From an uncultured Collinsella sp. (GTDB lineage Bacteria; Actinomycetota; Coriobacteriia; Coriobacteriales; Coriobacteriaceae), in contig UQIG01000020.1 in NCBI GenBank assembly GCA_900541135.1, forward strand, positions 1-37,970: DNA of 37,970 nt. Direction: 5' to 3'. How positions within the stretch are numbered: position 1 is the first letter of the stretch; every line of letters begins with the position of its first letter. Of the stretch, positions 1-7,074 are shown one piece after another. The position numbers were made by a program, and so were the translations under genes. A model generated the notes under the pieces. It was not told where the DNA came from. It did not search any database and worked only from the letters and a program-made list of their open reading frames with translations.

Positions 1-54
1 AGCACGCGGCTGTTAACCGCGCTGTTGTAGGTTCGAGTCCTACCCGGGGAGCCA
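1..54 (+). tRNA. tRNA-Asn (GTT), 3' part only
   Basis: The contig begins inside this tRNA. What remains is the end of the D stem, a five-pair anticodon stem (CGCGG with CCGCG at 5-9 and 17-21) closing a seven-base loop with anticodon GTT at 12-14, a five-base variable region, a T arm (GTAGG/CCTAC around TTCGAGT), the 3' acceptor strand CCGGGGA, discriminator G and an encoded CCA ending at 54. GTT decodes asparagine. The 5' acceptor strand and most of the D arm lie off the contig. Confidence 0.95.
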
Positions 55-60
55 GGTTGT

Positions 61-91
61 AAAACCCGTCGCTTATGCGGCGGGTTTTTTT
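61..91 (+). terminator. Rho-independent terminator after tRNA-Asn
   Basis: AACCCGTCGC and GCGGCGGGTT pair with one G-T wobble around a TTAT loop and run into seven T residues. It starts seven bases after the tRNA CCA end, so it ends the tRNA transcript. Confidence 0.9.
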
Positions 92-184
92 GTCGCGATC
101 GCTTGGCGCGAACGTTGCCGTATCAACATTTCGTGTCGAGGATGTAATCCCGAGGCCCGCCACCTCAACATGGCGCGGTCGTTG

Positions 185-190
185 TAGAAT
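185..190 (+). promoter_or_regulatory. possible -10 element upstream of the Asp23-family gene
   Basis: TAGAAT lies about 58 bases ahead of the GTG start at 248. No convincing -35 hexamer sits 16-18 bases upstream. The position after the tRNA terminator makes a promoter necessary somewhere in 92-235; this is the best candidate. Nothing else was recognised in this gap. Confidence 0.3.
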
Positions 191-247
191 ATTGCAATGA
201 TTGCTCCCACGACATGGTGCCGCGAGCACCAAGAAAAGGAGATTCTT

Positions 248-604
248 GTGTCTGAGACCATTAACGGCAGCCTGAGCGTCTCGAACGACGTTATTGCCGA
301 TATTGCTGGTTATGCCGCGATGACGTGCTATGGCGTCGTCGGTATGGCCGAGCAGCTCCAGGGCGCCGAGAGCGTGCGCCTGCTTGCCGGTCAGCGCCTC
401 CGCAAGGGCGTGCTTGTCTCCGCCGACGAGGACGGCCTTACGGTCGATCTTCACGTCGTGCTCGAGAACGGCGTCAACATGAAGTCCGTCTGCCACAATC
501 TTTCGAGCTCCGTTGCCTTCACTTTGCAGGAGATCGCCCAGATCGATCCCGCCAGCCTTAAGATCGGCATCCATATCGACGCGCTCAAGAGCCGTCTGAA
601 CTAG
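248..604 (+). CDS. Asp23/Gls24 family (DUF322, YloU-like) envelope-stress protein
   Basis: Small cytoplasmic protein of 118 residues of the Asp23/Gls24 (YloU) family, proteins linked to envelope stress and fatty-acid kinase regions in Gram-positive bacteria. The family pattern is visible in the N-terminal half: an ISxxVIADIAGYAAMTCYGVVGM-like stretch (here beginning with VSNDVIADIAGYAA), then a basic region, a beta-rich LTVDLHVVLENG segment and a C-terminal helix. I chose the GTG at 248 because AAGGAGA at 236-242 sits right before it; a longer ATG start at 197 has no ribosome site and overlaps the presumed promoter. fakA follows 27 bases after the stop, the same pairing as yloU-yloV in Bacillus. 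The exact molecular role is not known from the sequence. Confidence 0.88.
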   Translation: MSETINGSLSVSNDVIADIAGYAAMTCYGVVGMAEQLQGAESVRLLAGQRLRKGVLVSADEDGLTVDLHVVLENGVNMKSVCHNLSSSVAFTLQEIAQIDPASLKIGIHIDALKSRLN

Positions 605-631
605 CATCCGAAAACGGAGATTCAAATACCC

Positions 632-2293
632 ATGATTGCAAAGACCATTCGCACCTGTTTTCCGATCGCTGCGGCTGCCGTTTCCGACAAGGCCGAGGAG
701 ATCAACAAGCTCAACGTCTTCCCCGTACCCGACGGCGATACCGGCACCAACATGTCGCTCACGCTCGCCTCGGTGACCAAGGAGCTCTCCGCCCTTCCCG
801 CCGATGCCGACATGGAGGCCATCGCCGGCGCCATCACTCACGGCTCCCTCATGGGCGCCCGCGGTAACTCCGGCGTCATCACGTCGCAGATTCTGCGCGG
901 CGTGGCCGAGGGCCTCGTCTCTGCCGATGAGCCCATCACCTCCGCCAACATCGCTTATGCGTTCCGTCGTGCCGTCAAGGTCGCCTTCCAGGCCGTCCGC
1001 AAGCCCATCGAGGGCACGATCCTCACGGTACTGCGCGATGTCTCGACCAAGGCCGACGAGTGCGAAAAGAAGAAGTTCTCGGCCGAGGACGCGCTCGATG
1101 CCATCGTTGTCGAGGCCTACCAGTCTGTCGCCCGCACGCCCGACCTGCTGCCGGTTCTGAAGGAGAACGGCGTGGTCGACTCCGGCGCCTTTGGCTTTGC
1201 CATCTTCTTGGAGAACTTTGTTGCCGCTGCGCTCGGCCGTAGCACCGTTGTCGAGGATTTCTCCGCCACGTTTGATTCTGCCGGCTCTGCCCGCGATGCG
1301 GCCCTCGGTCGCGTTGAGATCGAGGCCAACGATGACTGGGAGGGCTCGGAGTTCCGCTACTGCAACGAGTTCCTCTTTAAGGCCGATGCCCCGTTTGACG
1401 AGGACGAGTGCCTTAAGTTCCTGGGCTCCATGGGCGACTGCGAGTTACTCGTGGGTGCCTATCCCGACTACAAGATCCACGTGCACTCCAACACCCCCAA
1501 CCTGGTGCTCGAGCACATGCTGCAGCTTGGTCAGATCTATGAGGTCTTTATCCACAACATGGAGATGGAGGCCCACGACCGTACCGCTAAGATCCACGAG
1601 GATCAGGAGAAGGCCGCCGAGCCCGCGAAGGCCCTGGGCTTTGTCGCCGTTGCCGCCGGTTCCGGTGAGGCCGACATCCTCAAGTCCCTTGGCGTTGACG
1701 TGATCGTCTCGGGTGGCCAGACCATGAACCCCTCGACCGCCGACCTGTTGGGCGCCGTCGACCAGGTCAACGCGACCTCGGTCATCATCCTGCCCAATAA
1801 CGGCAACATCCGCATGGCTGCCGAGGCCGCAGCCTCTGCCTGCACCGACAAGAAGGTCGCCGTCGTTCCCACCAAGACCGTCCCGCAGGCGTTCTCCGCG
1901 CTGTTCGCCGTCCTGCCCGATTCTGAGCTCGAGGACGCCGTTGCCGCCATGGTTGACGCCATCAGCGAGGTCCGCGATGGCGAGGTCACCCGCGCCGTGC
2001 GCGACTCCAGCGCCTCGGACGGCTCTCCGATTCACTCCGGTGACGTCATGGGCATCATCGCCGGCTCAATCGACGTGGTCGGTTCCGACGTGAAGCAGGT
2101 CACGCTCGACTGCATCAACCGCATGCAGGAGGAAGAGGAAGGCGACGCGCTGACGATTCTGGCCGGCGAGGAGCTATCCGACGAGGCCTTCCAGGAGATC
2201 GTCGACGCCATCGAGGAGGCTCAGCCCGATCTGGAGATCGACGCCCATCGTGGCGAGCAGCCGCTCTATCCCGTGATCTTCTCGATCGAGTAG
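632..2293 (+). CDS. fakA: fatty acid kinase catalytic subunit FakA / DAK2-domain protein (YloV family)
   Basis: Protein of 553 residues, the usual FakA/YloV length. The N-terminal DhaL-type kinase domain carries the ATP/Mg site NVFPVPDGDTGTNM at residues 28-41 and a second conserved block GARGNSGVITSQILRG around residues 75-90. The C-terminal half matches the DegV-like Dak1_2 region. Family members phosphorylate fatty acids presented by a FakB (DegV) partner, and the acyl phosphate feeds PlsX and phospholipid synthesis; plsX lies about 4.8 kb downstream on the same strand. No fakB is present in the window, so the partner must be encoded elsewhere. The gene sits between the Asp23-family gene and recG with a ten-base gap to recG, so it is likely cotranscribed with both. 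Substrate is inferred from the family. Confidence 0.9.
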   Translation: MIAKTIRTCFPIAAAAVSDKAEEINKLNVFPVPDGDTGTNMSLTLASVTKELSALPADADMEAIAGAITHGSLMGARGNSGVITSQILRGVAEGLVSADEPITSANIAYAFRRAVKVAFQAVRKPIEGTILTVLRDVSTKADECEKKKFSAEDALDAIVVEAYQSVARTPDLLPVLKENGVVDSGAFGFAIFLENFVAAALGRSTVVEDFSATFDSAGSARDAALGRVEIEANDDWEGSEFRYCNEFLFKADAPFDEDECLKFLGSMGDCELLVGAYPDYKIHVHSNTPNLVLEHMLQLGQIYEVFIHNMEMEAHDRTAKIHEDQEKAAEPAKALGFVAVAAGSGEADILKSLGVDVIVSGGQTMNPSTADLLGAVDQVNATSVIILPNNGNIRMAAEAAASACTDKKVAVVPTKTVPQAFSALFAVLPDSELEDAVAAMVDAISEVRDGEVTRAVRDSSASDGSPIHSGDVMGIIAGSIDVVGSDVKQVTLDCINRMQEEEEGDALTILAGEELSDEAFQEIVDAIEEAQPDLEIDAHRGEQPLYPVIFSIE

Positions 2294-2302
2294 GCTCTGC
2301 CT

Positions 2303-4480
2303 ATGTCCGAGCTGTGCTCCGTGCCGCGCGTCTCGGAGCGCTTTGCCCAGAGCAATGCGCTCGACGAGGATATCGCGCGACTCAAATATGTTTCGGGTAA
2401 ACGTGAGGAGGCCCTTCGCCGTCTGGGAATTCGGACGGTGGGGGACCTCCTTCTCCATATCCCTCATCGATACCTGGACTTTACCCGTTCTTGGTCTATC
2501 GAGATGGCGCCCATCGGTACTGTGTGCACCATCATCGCCACGGTCGACCGTATCGTCCAAAAGCAGCCGCGCCCGCGCATGCAGGTGACCGAGGTCTCAC
2601 TTGTTGACGAGACGGGCGTGCTACAGGTCGCCTTTTTCCGCCAGCCCTGGATTGCCCAGCAGCTTAAGCAGGGCGACCGCCTGGCCGTGATGGGCAAGGT
2701 CGAGTTTGCCTACGGTTTTAAGCAGATGGCCTCGCCCCACTTTGAAAAGCTCGAGGACGGGCGCGCCGCAGGCACCATTCTGCCGGTCCATTACGTGAGC
2801 GATGGCGTGAGCCAGGCGTGGATGCGCCGCATCGTAAGCGGCGCGCTCGAGGTCGTCGGCAATCCGTTCGATCCGATTCCCGCGCCGCTGCGCGCAAAGC
2901 GGAAGCTCATGAGCAATGCCCGCGCGTTGCGTTCGATTCACTTTCCCTCGAGCATGGCTGAGCGCGACATCGCACGCCGGCGTCTTGCCTACGAGGAGTG
3001 CCTCTACCTGCAGCTGGCGCTGCGTCTGCGCAACGACGGCGGCCTGGTCGATGTGGTGCCCTATGCCCACACCGCGGGCGAGCACCTGGCCGCACTCAAG
3101 CAAGCCCTTCCGTTTTCGCTGAGCGACGAGCAGCAGGCCGCATTCCAAGACATCCTGCATGACATGTGCGATGGCGGGCGCGTGATGAACCGTCTGCTGC
3201 TGGGCGATGTCGGTACCGGTAAGACCGCCGTTGCCGCCTGCGCGCTGGCTGTGGCTGCCGATAGCGGCACGCAGGCCTGCGTTATGGCGCCCACGGGCGT
3301 GCTGGCGCGCCAATATGCCGATAAGACCGGCCCTCTGCTCTCGCAGGCCGGCATGTCCTGGGCGCTTCTGACGGGCGCCACGCCGGCCGCAGAGCGCGAG
3401 CGCATCCATGCCCAGCTGGAATCGGGCGAGCTTGACGTGCTCTTTGGCACCCATGCGGTGCTTTCGGATACCGTTGCGTTCAAGCATCTGTCGCTTGTTG
3501 TCATCGACGAGCAGCACCGCTTTGGCGTTGGCCAGCGCAACGCCCTACGCGCGAAGGGCCCCGGTGCCGATTTGCTCGTTATGACCGCAACGCCCATCCC
3601 GCGTACGCTGGCGCTTTCGGTCTACGGCGATCTGGATACGAGCATCATCCGCCATCGGCCCGTCCCTGGCGCTGGCGTGACGACACGCGTGCTCACCGAG
3701 TCGAGCCGCGACCTCGCCTATGGCGCCATCCGCGAAGCGCATGAAAAAGGTCAGCAGGCCTACGTGATTTGCCCGCTCGTGGAGCCGAGTGACTCGGCCG
3801 ATGAGTTGGAGGACGTGCCCGGTATCGCCCGCGACGAGGAGGGGCGCGTGACGGTCCCCGTGCCGCTGCATGATACGGCGACCGAGCTCGACCGCCTGCG
3901 TCTGGCGTTGCCGGGTTTTGTCATCGAGCGCCTTCACGGCCGCATGCCGGCGGGGGAGAAGGATCGTGTGATCGACGCCTTCAAGCGTGGCGAGATCGAC
4001 GTGCTCGTCTCGACTACGGTGGTCGAGGTGGGCGTCGACGTGCCTAACGCCACCGTCATGGTCATCGAGAACGGCGAGCGCTTTGGGTTGGCTGCCCTGC
4101 ACCAGCTGCGCGGTCGCGTGGGCCGTGGCAGCGTGTCGGGCACGTGCCTGGTCATGACGCACTCCAAGGGCAACGGCGGCGCGTCGGCGGCGCAAGATCG
4201 TCTGCAATCGCTCGAAAAAACCTCGGATGGCTTTACGCTCGCCCAGATGGACCTGCGCCTGCGCCATGAAGGCGAGATCCTGGGTTATCGCCAGCATGGT
4301 GGTGTGACCCTGCGCTTTGTCGACCTGGATGCCGACGAGGAACTGATCGAGTGGGCCCATTTGGACGCGGTCGAGCTCTTGCGGTATGCTTGCACCCTTG
4401 ACTCCGTGGCGACGCGCCCCCTGCGCGATGCGGTCGCCATGCGATATCGACACATTTTTAAGGAGGTCAGCGGAGGATGA
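2303..4480 (+). CDS. recG: ATP-dependent DNA helicase RecG
   Basis: Branch-migrating superfamily 2 helicase that remodels stalled replication forks and recombination junctions. The 725-residue product has the full RecG layout: an N-terminal wedge/OB region (GIRTVGDLLLHIPHRYLDF near residue 42), a Walker A motif GDVGTGKT near residue 302 (the common form is GDVGSGKT), a Walker B/DEAH-type box VVIDEQHRFGV near residue 400, motif III MTATPIPRTLALSVYGDLD, and the C-terminal helicase motifs STTVVEVGVDVPNA and HQLRGRVGRG. The ATG at 2303 is ten bases after fakA. The stop overlaps the rsmD start by four bases (ATGA), indicating coupled translation. Confidence 0.97.
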   Translation: MSELCSVPRVSERFAQSNALDEDIARLKYVSGKREEALRRLGIRTVGDLLLHIPHRYLDFTRSWSIEMAPIGTVCTIIATVDRIVQKQPRPRMQVTEVSLVDETGVLQVAFFRQPWIAQQLKQGDRLAVMGKVEFAYGFKQMASPHFEKLEDGRAAGTILPVHYVSDGVSQAWMRRIVSGALEVVGNPFDPIPAPLRAKRKLMSNARALRSIHFPSSMAERDIARRRLAYEECLYLQLALRLRNDGGLVDVVPYAHTAGEHLAALKQALPFSLSDEQQAAFQDILHDMCDGGRVMNRLLLGDVGTGKTAVAACALAVAADSGTQACVMAPTGVLARQYADKTGPLLSQAGMSWALLTGATPAAERERIHAQLESGELDVLFGTHAVLSDTVAFKHLSLVVIDEQHRFGVGQRNALRAKGPGADLLVMTATPIPRTLALSVYGDLDTSIIRHRPVPGAGVTTRVLTESSRDLAYGAIREAHEKGQQAYVICPLVEPSDSADELEDVPGIARDEEGRVTVPVPLHDTATELDRLRLALPGFVIERLHGRMPAGEKDRVIDAFKRGEIDVLVSTTVVEVGVDVPNATVMVIENGERFGLAALHQLRGRVGRGSVSGTCLVMTHSKGNGGASAAQDRLQSLEKTSDGFTLAQMDLRLRHEGEILGYRQHGGVTLRFVDLDADEELIEWAHLDAVELLRYACTLDSVATRPLRDAVAMRYRHIFKEVSGG

Positions 4481-5133
4481 GAATCATCGGCGGCGAATGG
4501 CGCGGTCGTAAGATCGAGGAGCCCCGTGGTCGCGATGTCACCCGCCCCACGACTGATCGCGTACGCGAGGCGTGCGCATCTATGGTCATGTCGGCATTCG
4601 ACTTCGATCTGGACGAGGTCCGTGTGCTGGACGCCTTTGGCGGCTCCGGTGCCTTAGGGTTAGAGATGCTCTCTCGTGGGGCTCGCTTGCTCACGACGTT
4701 TGAGATCGATCGCAACGCCGCGCGGCTCATTACCAAGAATATCGAGTCGCTCTGCCGTGACCGTGCGCGTTGGCGCGTGGTCACGGGCGATGTCCTTGCG
4801 AGCGCTTCGCGCGGCCGCGTGCCGGGCGGCCCCTTCGATCTGGTCTTGCTCGACCCGCCCTATGCTTTTGGTGCCAAGCCGGTCGACGAGCTGCTGCAGA
4901 ACCTGGCCCAGCAGGGTCTGCTCACCCCGGGTGCCTATGCTCTGTTTGAGCATGCTGCCGCCGACGCGGGTGCACATCCTGCCGGCTTTGTAACCGTGCG
5001 TGAGAAACGCTATGGCATCACCTCGGTCGACCTGCTCCGTTGGGTCGGCGATGACGACGGTGAGGACGATAGTGCCGTCACCGATGCCGATAACAACGAT
5101 GCCACGACGTTTCAGGAGGACGCCCATGAATGA
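4477..5133 (+). CDS. rsmD: 16S rRNA (guanine966-N2)-methyltransferase RsmD
   Basis: Rossmann-fold SAM-dependent methyltransferase that modifies G966 of 16S rRNA during 30S assembly. Start MRIIGGEWRGRKIE is typical of the family. The SAM-binding loop reads DAFGGSGALGLEMLSRGA near residue 52 and the catalytic motif is LLDPPY near residue 125 (family form NPPY/DPPY). The length, 218 residues, is longer than the usual 185-200 because of an acidic tail of about 25 residues rich in D, E and N, which is probably unstructured. The ATG lies inside the recG stop (ATGA) and the 3' end overlaps coaD by eight bases. The rsmD-coaD pairing is common in many bacteria. Confidence 0.95.
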   Translation: MRIIGGEWRGRKIEEPRGRDVTRPTTDRVREACASMVMSAFDFDLDEVRVLDAFGGSGALGLEMLSRGARLLTTFEIDRNAARLITKNIESLCRDRARWRVVTGDVLASASRGRVPGGPFDLVLLDPPYAFGAKPVDELLQNLAQQGLLTPGAYALFEHAAADAGAHPAGFVTVREKRYGITSVDLLRWVGDDDGEDDSAVTDADNNDATTFQEDAHE

Positions 5134-5623
5134 CACCATCAACCGCGTGATCGTCCCGGGCACCTTCGATCCCATCACGTTTGGCCATATCGATGTGATC
5201 CGCCGCGCCCGCCGCATCTTTCCCAGTGTGATCGTCGCTGTTGCAGAGTCGCAGGGTAAAAACGGTGTGGGCACCACGTTTATGCTCGATGAGCGCGTGG
5301 CGCTGGCCCGCGAGGCGCTCGGTAATATCGACGGCGTCGAAGTCCTGCCCTTTACCGGCCTCTTGGTCGACTTCGCTCGTGAGCAGGGGGCGGGGGCCGT
5401 GGTCAAGGGCCTGCGCGCCATGACCGACTTTGAGTATGAGCTGCAGCAGGCCGACCTCAATTATCGCTTGGATAGCGAGCTGGAGTCCATCTTTGTCATG
5501 AGTGCTCCGCAGTACGGTTACATCTCGAGCTCGGTCGTTCGCCAGATCGCCTCGCTCGGCAGCGATGTATCGACGTTTGTGCCGCCCAACGTGGTCGAAG
5601 CGCTCAGACATCGCTTTTCGTGA
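5126..5623 (+). CDS. coaD: phosphopantetheine adenylyltransferase CoaD
   Basis: Catalyses the penultimate step of coenzyme A synthesis, ATP + 4'-phosphopantetheine to dephospho-CoA. The 165-residue product has the nucleotidyltransferase signature GTFDPITFGHIDVI (residues 12-25, with the TxGH motif), the FTGLLVDFA block, KGLRAMTDFEYELQ and the C-terminal ISSSVVRQIAS motif, all canonical. The ATG at 5126 follows CAGGAGG within rsmD and gives the standard family start; in-frame extension upstream would only read rsmD out of frame. CoA made here also supplies the 4'-phosphopantetheine arm for the acyl carrier protein encoded downstream. A T-rich stretch follows the stop at 5625-5632 but no stem was found there. 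Confidence 0.96.
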   Translation: MNDTINRVIVPGTFDPITFGHIDVIRRARRIFPSVIVAVAESQGKNGVGTTFMLDERVALAREALGNIDGVEVLPFTGLLVDFAREQGAGAVVKGLRAMTDFEYELQQADLNYRLDSELESIFVMSAPQYGYISSSVVRQIASLGSDVSTFVPPNVVEALRHRFS

Positions 5624-5647
5624 CGTTTTTTATTGCCTGGTGGCATG

Positions 5648-5656
5648 TGGTAAACT
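5648..5656 (+). promoter_or_regulatory. extended -10 promoter ahead of the SepIVA-like gene
   Basis: TGGTAAACT fits the extended -10 pattern TGnTAnnnT, with no clear -35 element. It lies in the 68-base gap after coaD, 35 bases before the ATG at 5692, so the SepIVA-like/DUF177 pair can be transcribed separately from coaD. Confidence 0.5.
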
Positions 5657-5691
5657 AGCACGATGATATGTTACCTATGAAAGGAGACCGG

Positions 5692-6189
5692 ATGCCGGGC
5701 GAGAATTTTCCTGGCGATAGGATCGTCAGCTTGGTCGATGAGCTCGAAGGGCTGATCGAGGAAGCCAAGCCGCCTTTCGGCAAGAACGCTCAGTTCAAGG
5801 TCATCGACGCCGACGTGTTCTTCAATATCCTCGACGAGATCCGCATGAGCTATCCCGAGGAGTGGCAGAAGTCCCGCCGTATCCTTAAGGAGCGCGAGGA
5901 GCTTATGGCTTCCGCCGCCGCTCAGGCTGATTCCATCATCGCCGACGCTCAGCAGCAGGCCCTCACCATTGCCGGTGAGCAGGAGATCGTCCGCCTTGCG
6001 CAGCAGCAGGCCGACGACATCCGCGATCGTGCCCAGCAGTACGAGCGCGAGACGCGTTATGCTGCCGAGGACTACGCGGAGCAGGTCTTTACGCACCTGG
6101 AGGAGAACCTCAAGAGCCTGACTGGCACCGTTACCCGTTGCCGTCAGCAGCTCAACGAGGGTGCCGCCCAACAGAATGGTCAGTGGTAA
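5692..6189 (+). CDS. DivIVA/SepIVA-like coiled-coil protein
   Basis: Protein of 165 residues with no signal peptide or membrane segment. Residues 1-65 form a small domain (VDELEGLIEEAK, then VIDADVFFNILDEIRMSYPEEWQKS); from about residue 70 to 150 it is a heptad-like, Ala/Gln/Glu-rich coiled coil with repeats such as AQADSIIADAQQQA. The same plan, a VDELxxLIEEA helix, a LIDDIKxxIPEE-type helix and a long coiled coil, is what I recall for mycobacterial SepIVA (Rv2927c), which likewise lies next to the DUF177 gene and rnc. SepIVA is longer (about 245 residues). A role in division or polar growth is therefore an inference from position and layout. Start at 5692 chosen for AAAGGAGA at 5680-5687; an upstream ATG at 5668 lies too near the -10 element. 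Confidence 0.7.
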   Translation: MPGENFPGDRIVSLVDELEGLIEEAKPPFGKNAQFKVIDADVFFNILDEIRMSYPEEWQKSRRILKEREELMASAAAQADSIIADAQQQALTIAGEQEIVRLAQQQADDIRDRAQQYERETRYAAEDYAEQVFTHLEENLKSLTGTVTRCRQQLNEGAAQQNGQW

Positions 6190-6743
6190 TGGCTGAGTTT
6201 CCGAGCGTTACCGTCGATCTTTCCGAGCAGCTCGAGTTTCCTGGAGATTCGTATCCGCTGACCGGTAAGGTCGATGTCGCCACCTACACGGTGGGCGAGA
6301 AGGAGTACCAGCTTCAGGACGGCATCGACTACGACGTTGTCTTTACCAATGCCGGTACCGGTGTCTTGCTCACGGGCATGGTCCGCGCGCACGCCACCGG
6401 CGAGTGCGACCGTTGCCTGGAGCCCGCCTCGTTTGATATCGCCGGCGAGATCGAGGAGTTCTACCTCTTTGAGGAGCCCGAGGATCCCGAGGCCTACGAG
6501 GACGGCTACGAGCTCCTGTGTGAGGACCGCATCCTCGATCTGGGTGAGCCCATCAACGACGCGGTTGTTATGGACACGCCGTTTGTGGTGCTCTGCAAGC
6601 CCGATTGCCGCGGTCTGTGCCCCACATGCGGTTGCAATCTCAACGTCGAGCAATGCGATTGCGCCGCCCAGGCAGAGGCAGAATGGGCCGCTGCCACGGA
6701 AAATCCATTTGCAGCATTGAAGAATCTCAAGCTTGATGAGTAA
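6189..6743 (+). CDS. DUF177 (YceD-family) protein
   Basis: Protein of 184 residues of the YceD/DUF177 family, which is almost always encoded directly before rpmF and has been linked to 23S rRNA accumulation. Family features visible: GECDRCLEP near residue 75, an acidic central stretch, and the cysteine-rich block CKPDCRGLCPTCGCNLN near residues 137-153 followed by CDC. The several CxxC/CxC pairs suggest a bound metal, although this is not shown. The ATG shares its A with the stop of the upstream gene (TAATG), so translation is coupled. The C-terminal NPFAALKNLKLDE is typical of the family. Confidence 0.9.
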   Translation: MAEFPSVTVDLSEQLEFPGDSYPLTGKVDVATYTVGEKEYQLQDGIDYDVVFTNAGTGVLLTGMVRAHATGECDRCLEPASFDIAGEIEEFYLFEEPEDPEAYEDGYELLCEDRILDLGEPINDAVVMDTPFVVLCKPDCRGLCPTCGCNLNVEQCDCAAQAEAEWAAATENPFAALKNLKLDE

Positions 6744-6748
6744 AACTG

Positions 6749-6757
6749 TGGTAGTAT
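6749..6757 (+). promoter_or_regulatory. extended -10 promoter for rpmF
   Basis: TGGTAGTAT matches TGnTAnnnT six bases after the DUF177 stop and 51 bases before the rpmF ATG. No good -35 is seen at the expected distance. Confidence 0.45.
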
Positions 6758-6807
6758 TGCTACTTGCGCGTAATCGCCACACTGGATAGTTCATAAGGAA
6801 GGTCACT

Positions 6808-6987
6808 ATGCCCGTACCTAAACAAAAGCAGGGTCGTATCCGCACTCACACCCGTCGTTCCGCCAACATGAAGATCTCGGCTGCGGCTCACTCCACGTGC
6901 CCCCGTTGCGGCGCTGTCAAGCTTCCGCACCACGTGTGCCCCAGCTGCGGTTTCTACAAGGACCGCGAGGTTATCGTTACCGAGTAA
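6808..6987 (+). CDS. rpmF: 50S ribosomal protein L32
   Basis: Fifty-nine-residue ribosomal protein of the large subunit. It starts MPVPKQKQGRIRTHTRRS, the usual basic N-terminus (family form MAVPKRKxSKxRxxxRRS), and holds a zinc ribbon with CPRCG and CPSCG, so this is the zinc-binding (C+) form. AAGGAAGG at 6795-6802 precedes the ATG. Position after the DUF177 gene and before plsX is the standard bacterial order yceD-rpmF-plsX. Confidence 0.97.
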   Translation: MPVPKQKQGRIRTHTRRSANMKISAAAHSTCPRCGAVKLPHHVCPSCGFYKDREVIVTE

Positions 6988-6990
6988 CGG

Positions 6991-6996
6991 TATACT
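6991..6996 (+). promoter_or_regulatory. possible -10 element between rpmF and plsX
   Basis: CGGTATACT includes TATACT three bases after the rpmF stop. The same nine-base string occurs before rarA (32346-32354). No -35 is convincing. A transcript starting here would carry the hairpin at 7028-7057 in its leader. Confidence 0.35.
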
Positions 6997-7027
6997 CTGG
7001 ATGCGATGCCGTTCCAAATGGAACCAC

Positions 7028-7057
7028 AATGGCCGGCTCAATGAGTCGGCCATTTTT
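7028..7057 (+). terminator. hairpin with T tract between rpmF and plsX (terminator or attenuator)
   Basis: ATGGCCGGCTCA (7029-7040) pairs with TGAGTCGGCCAT (7042-7053) with one G-T mismatch in DNA terms (a G-U pair in RNA), followed by five T residues. Only four bases separate the T run from the plsX ribosome site, so plsX has no room for its own promoter after it: either plsX depends on read-through, or the hairpin is a regulatory site. Confidence 0.75.
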
Positions 7058-7074
7058 GTATAAGGAGCATGTAT

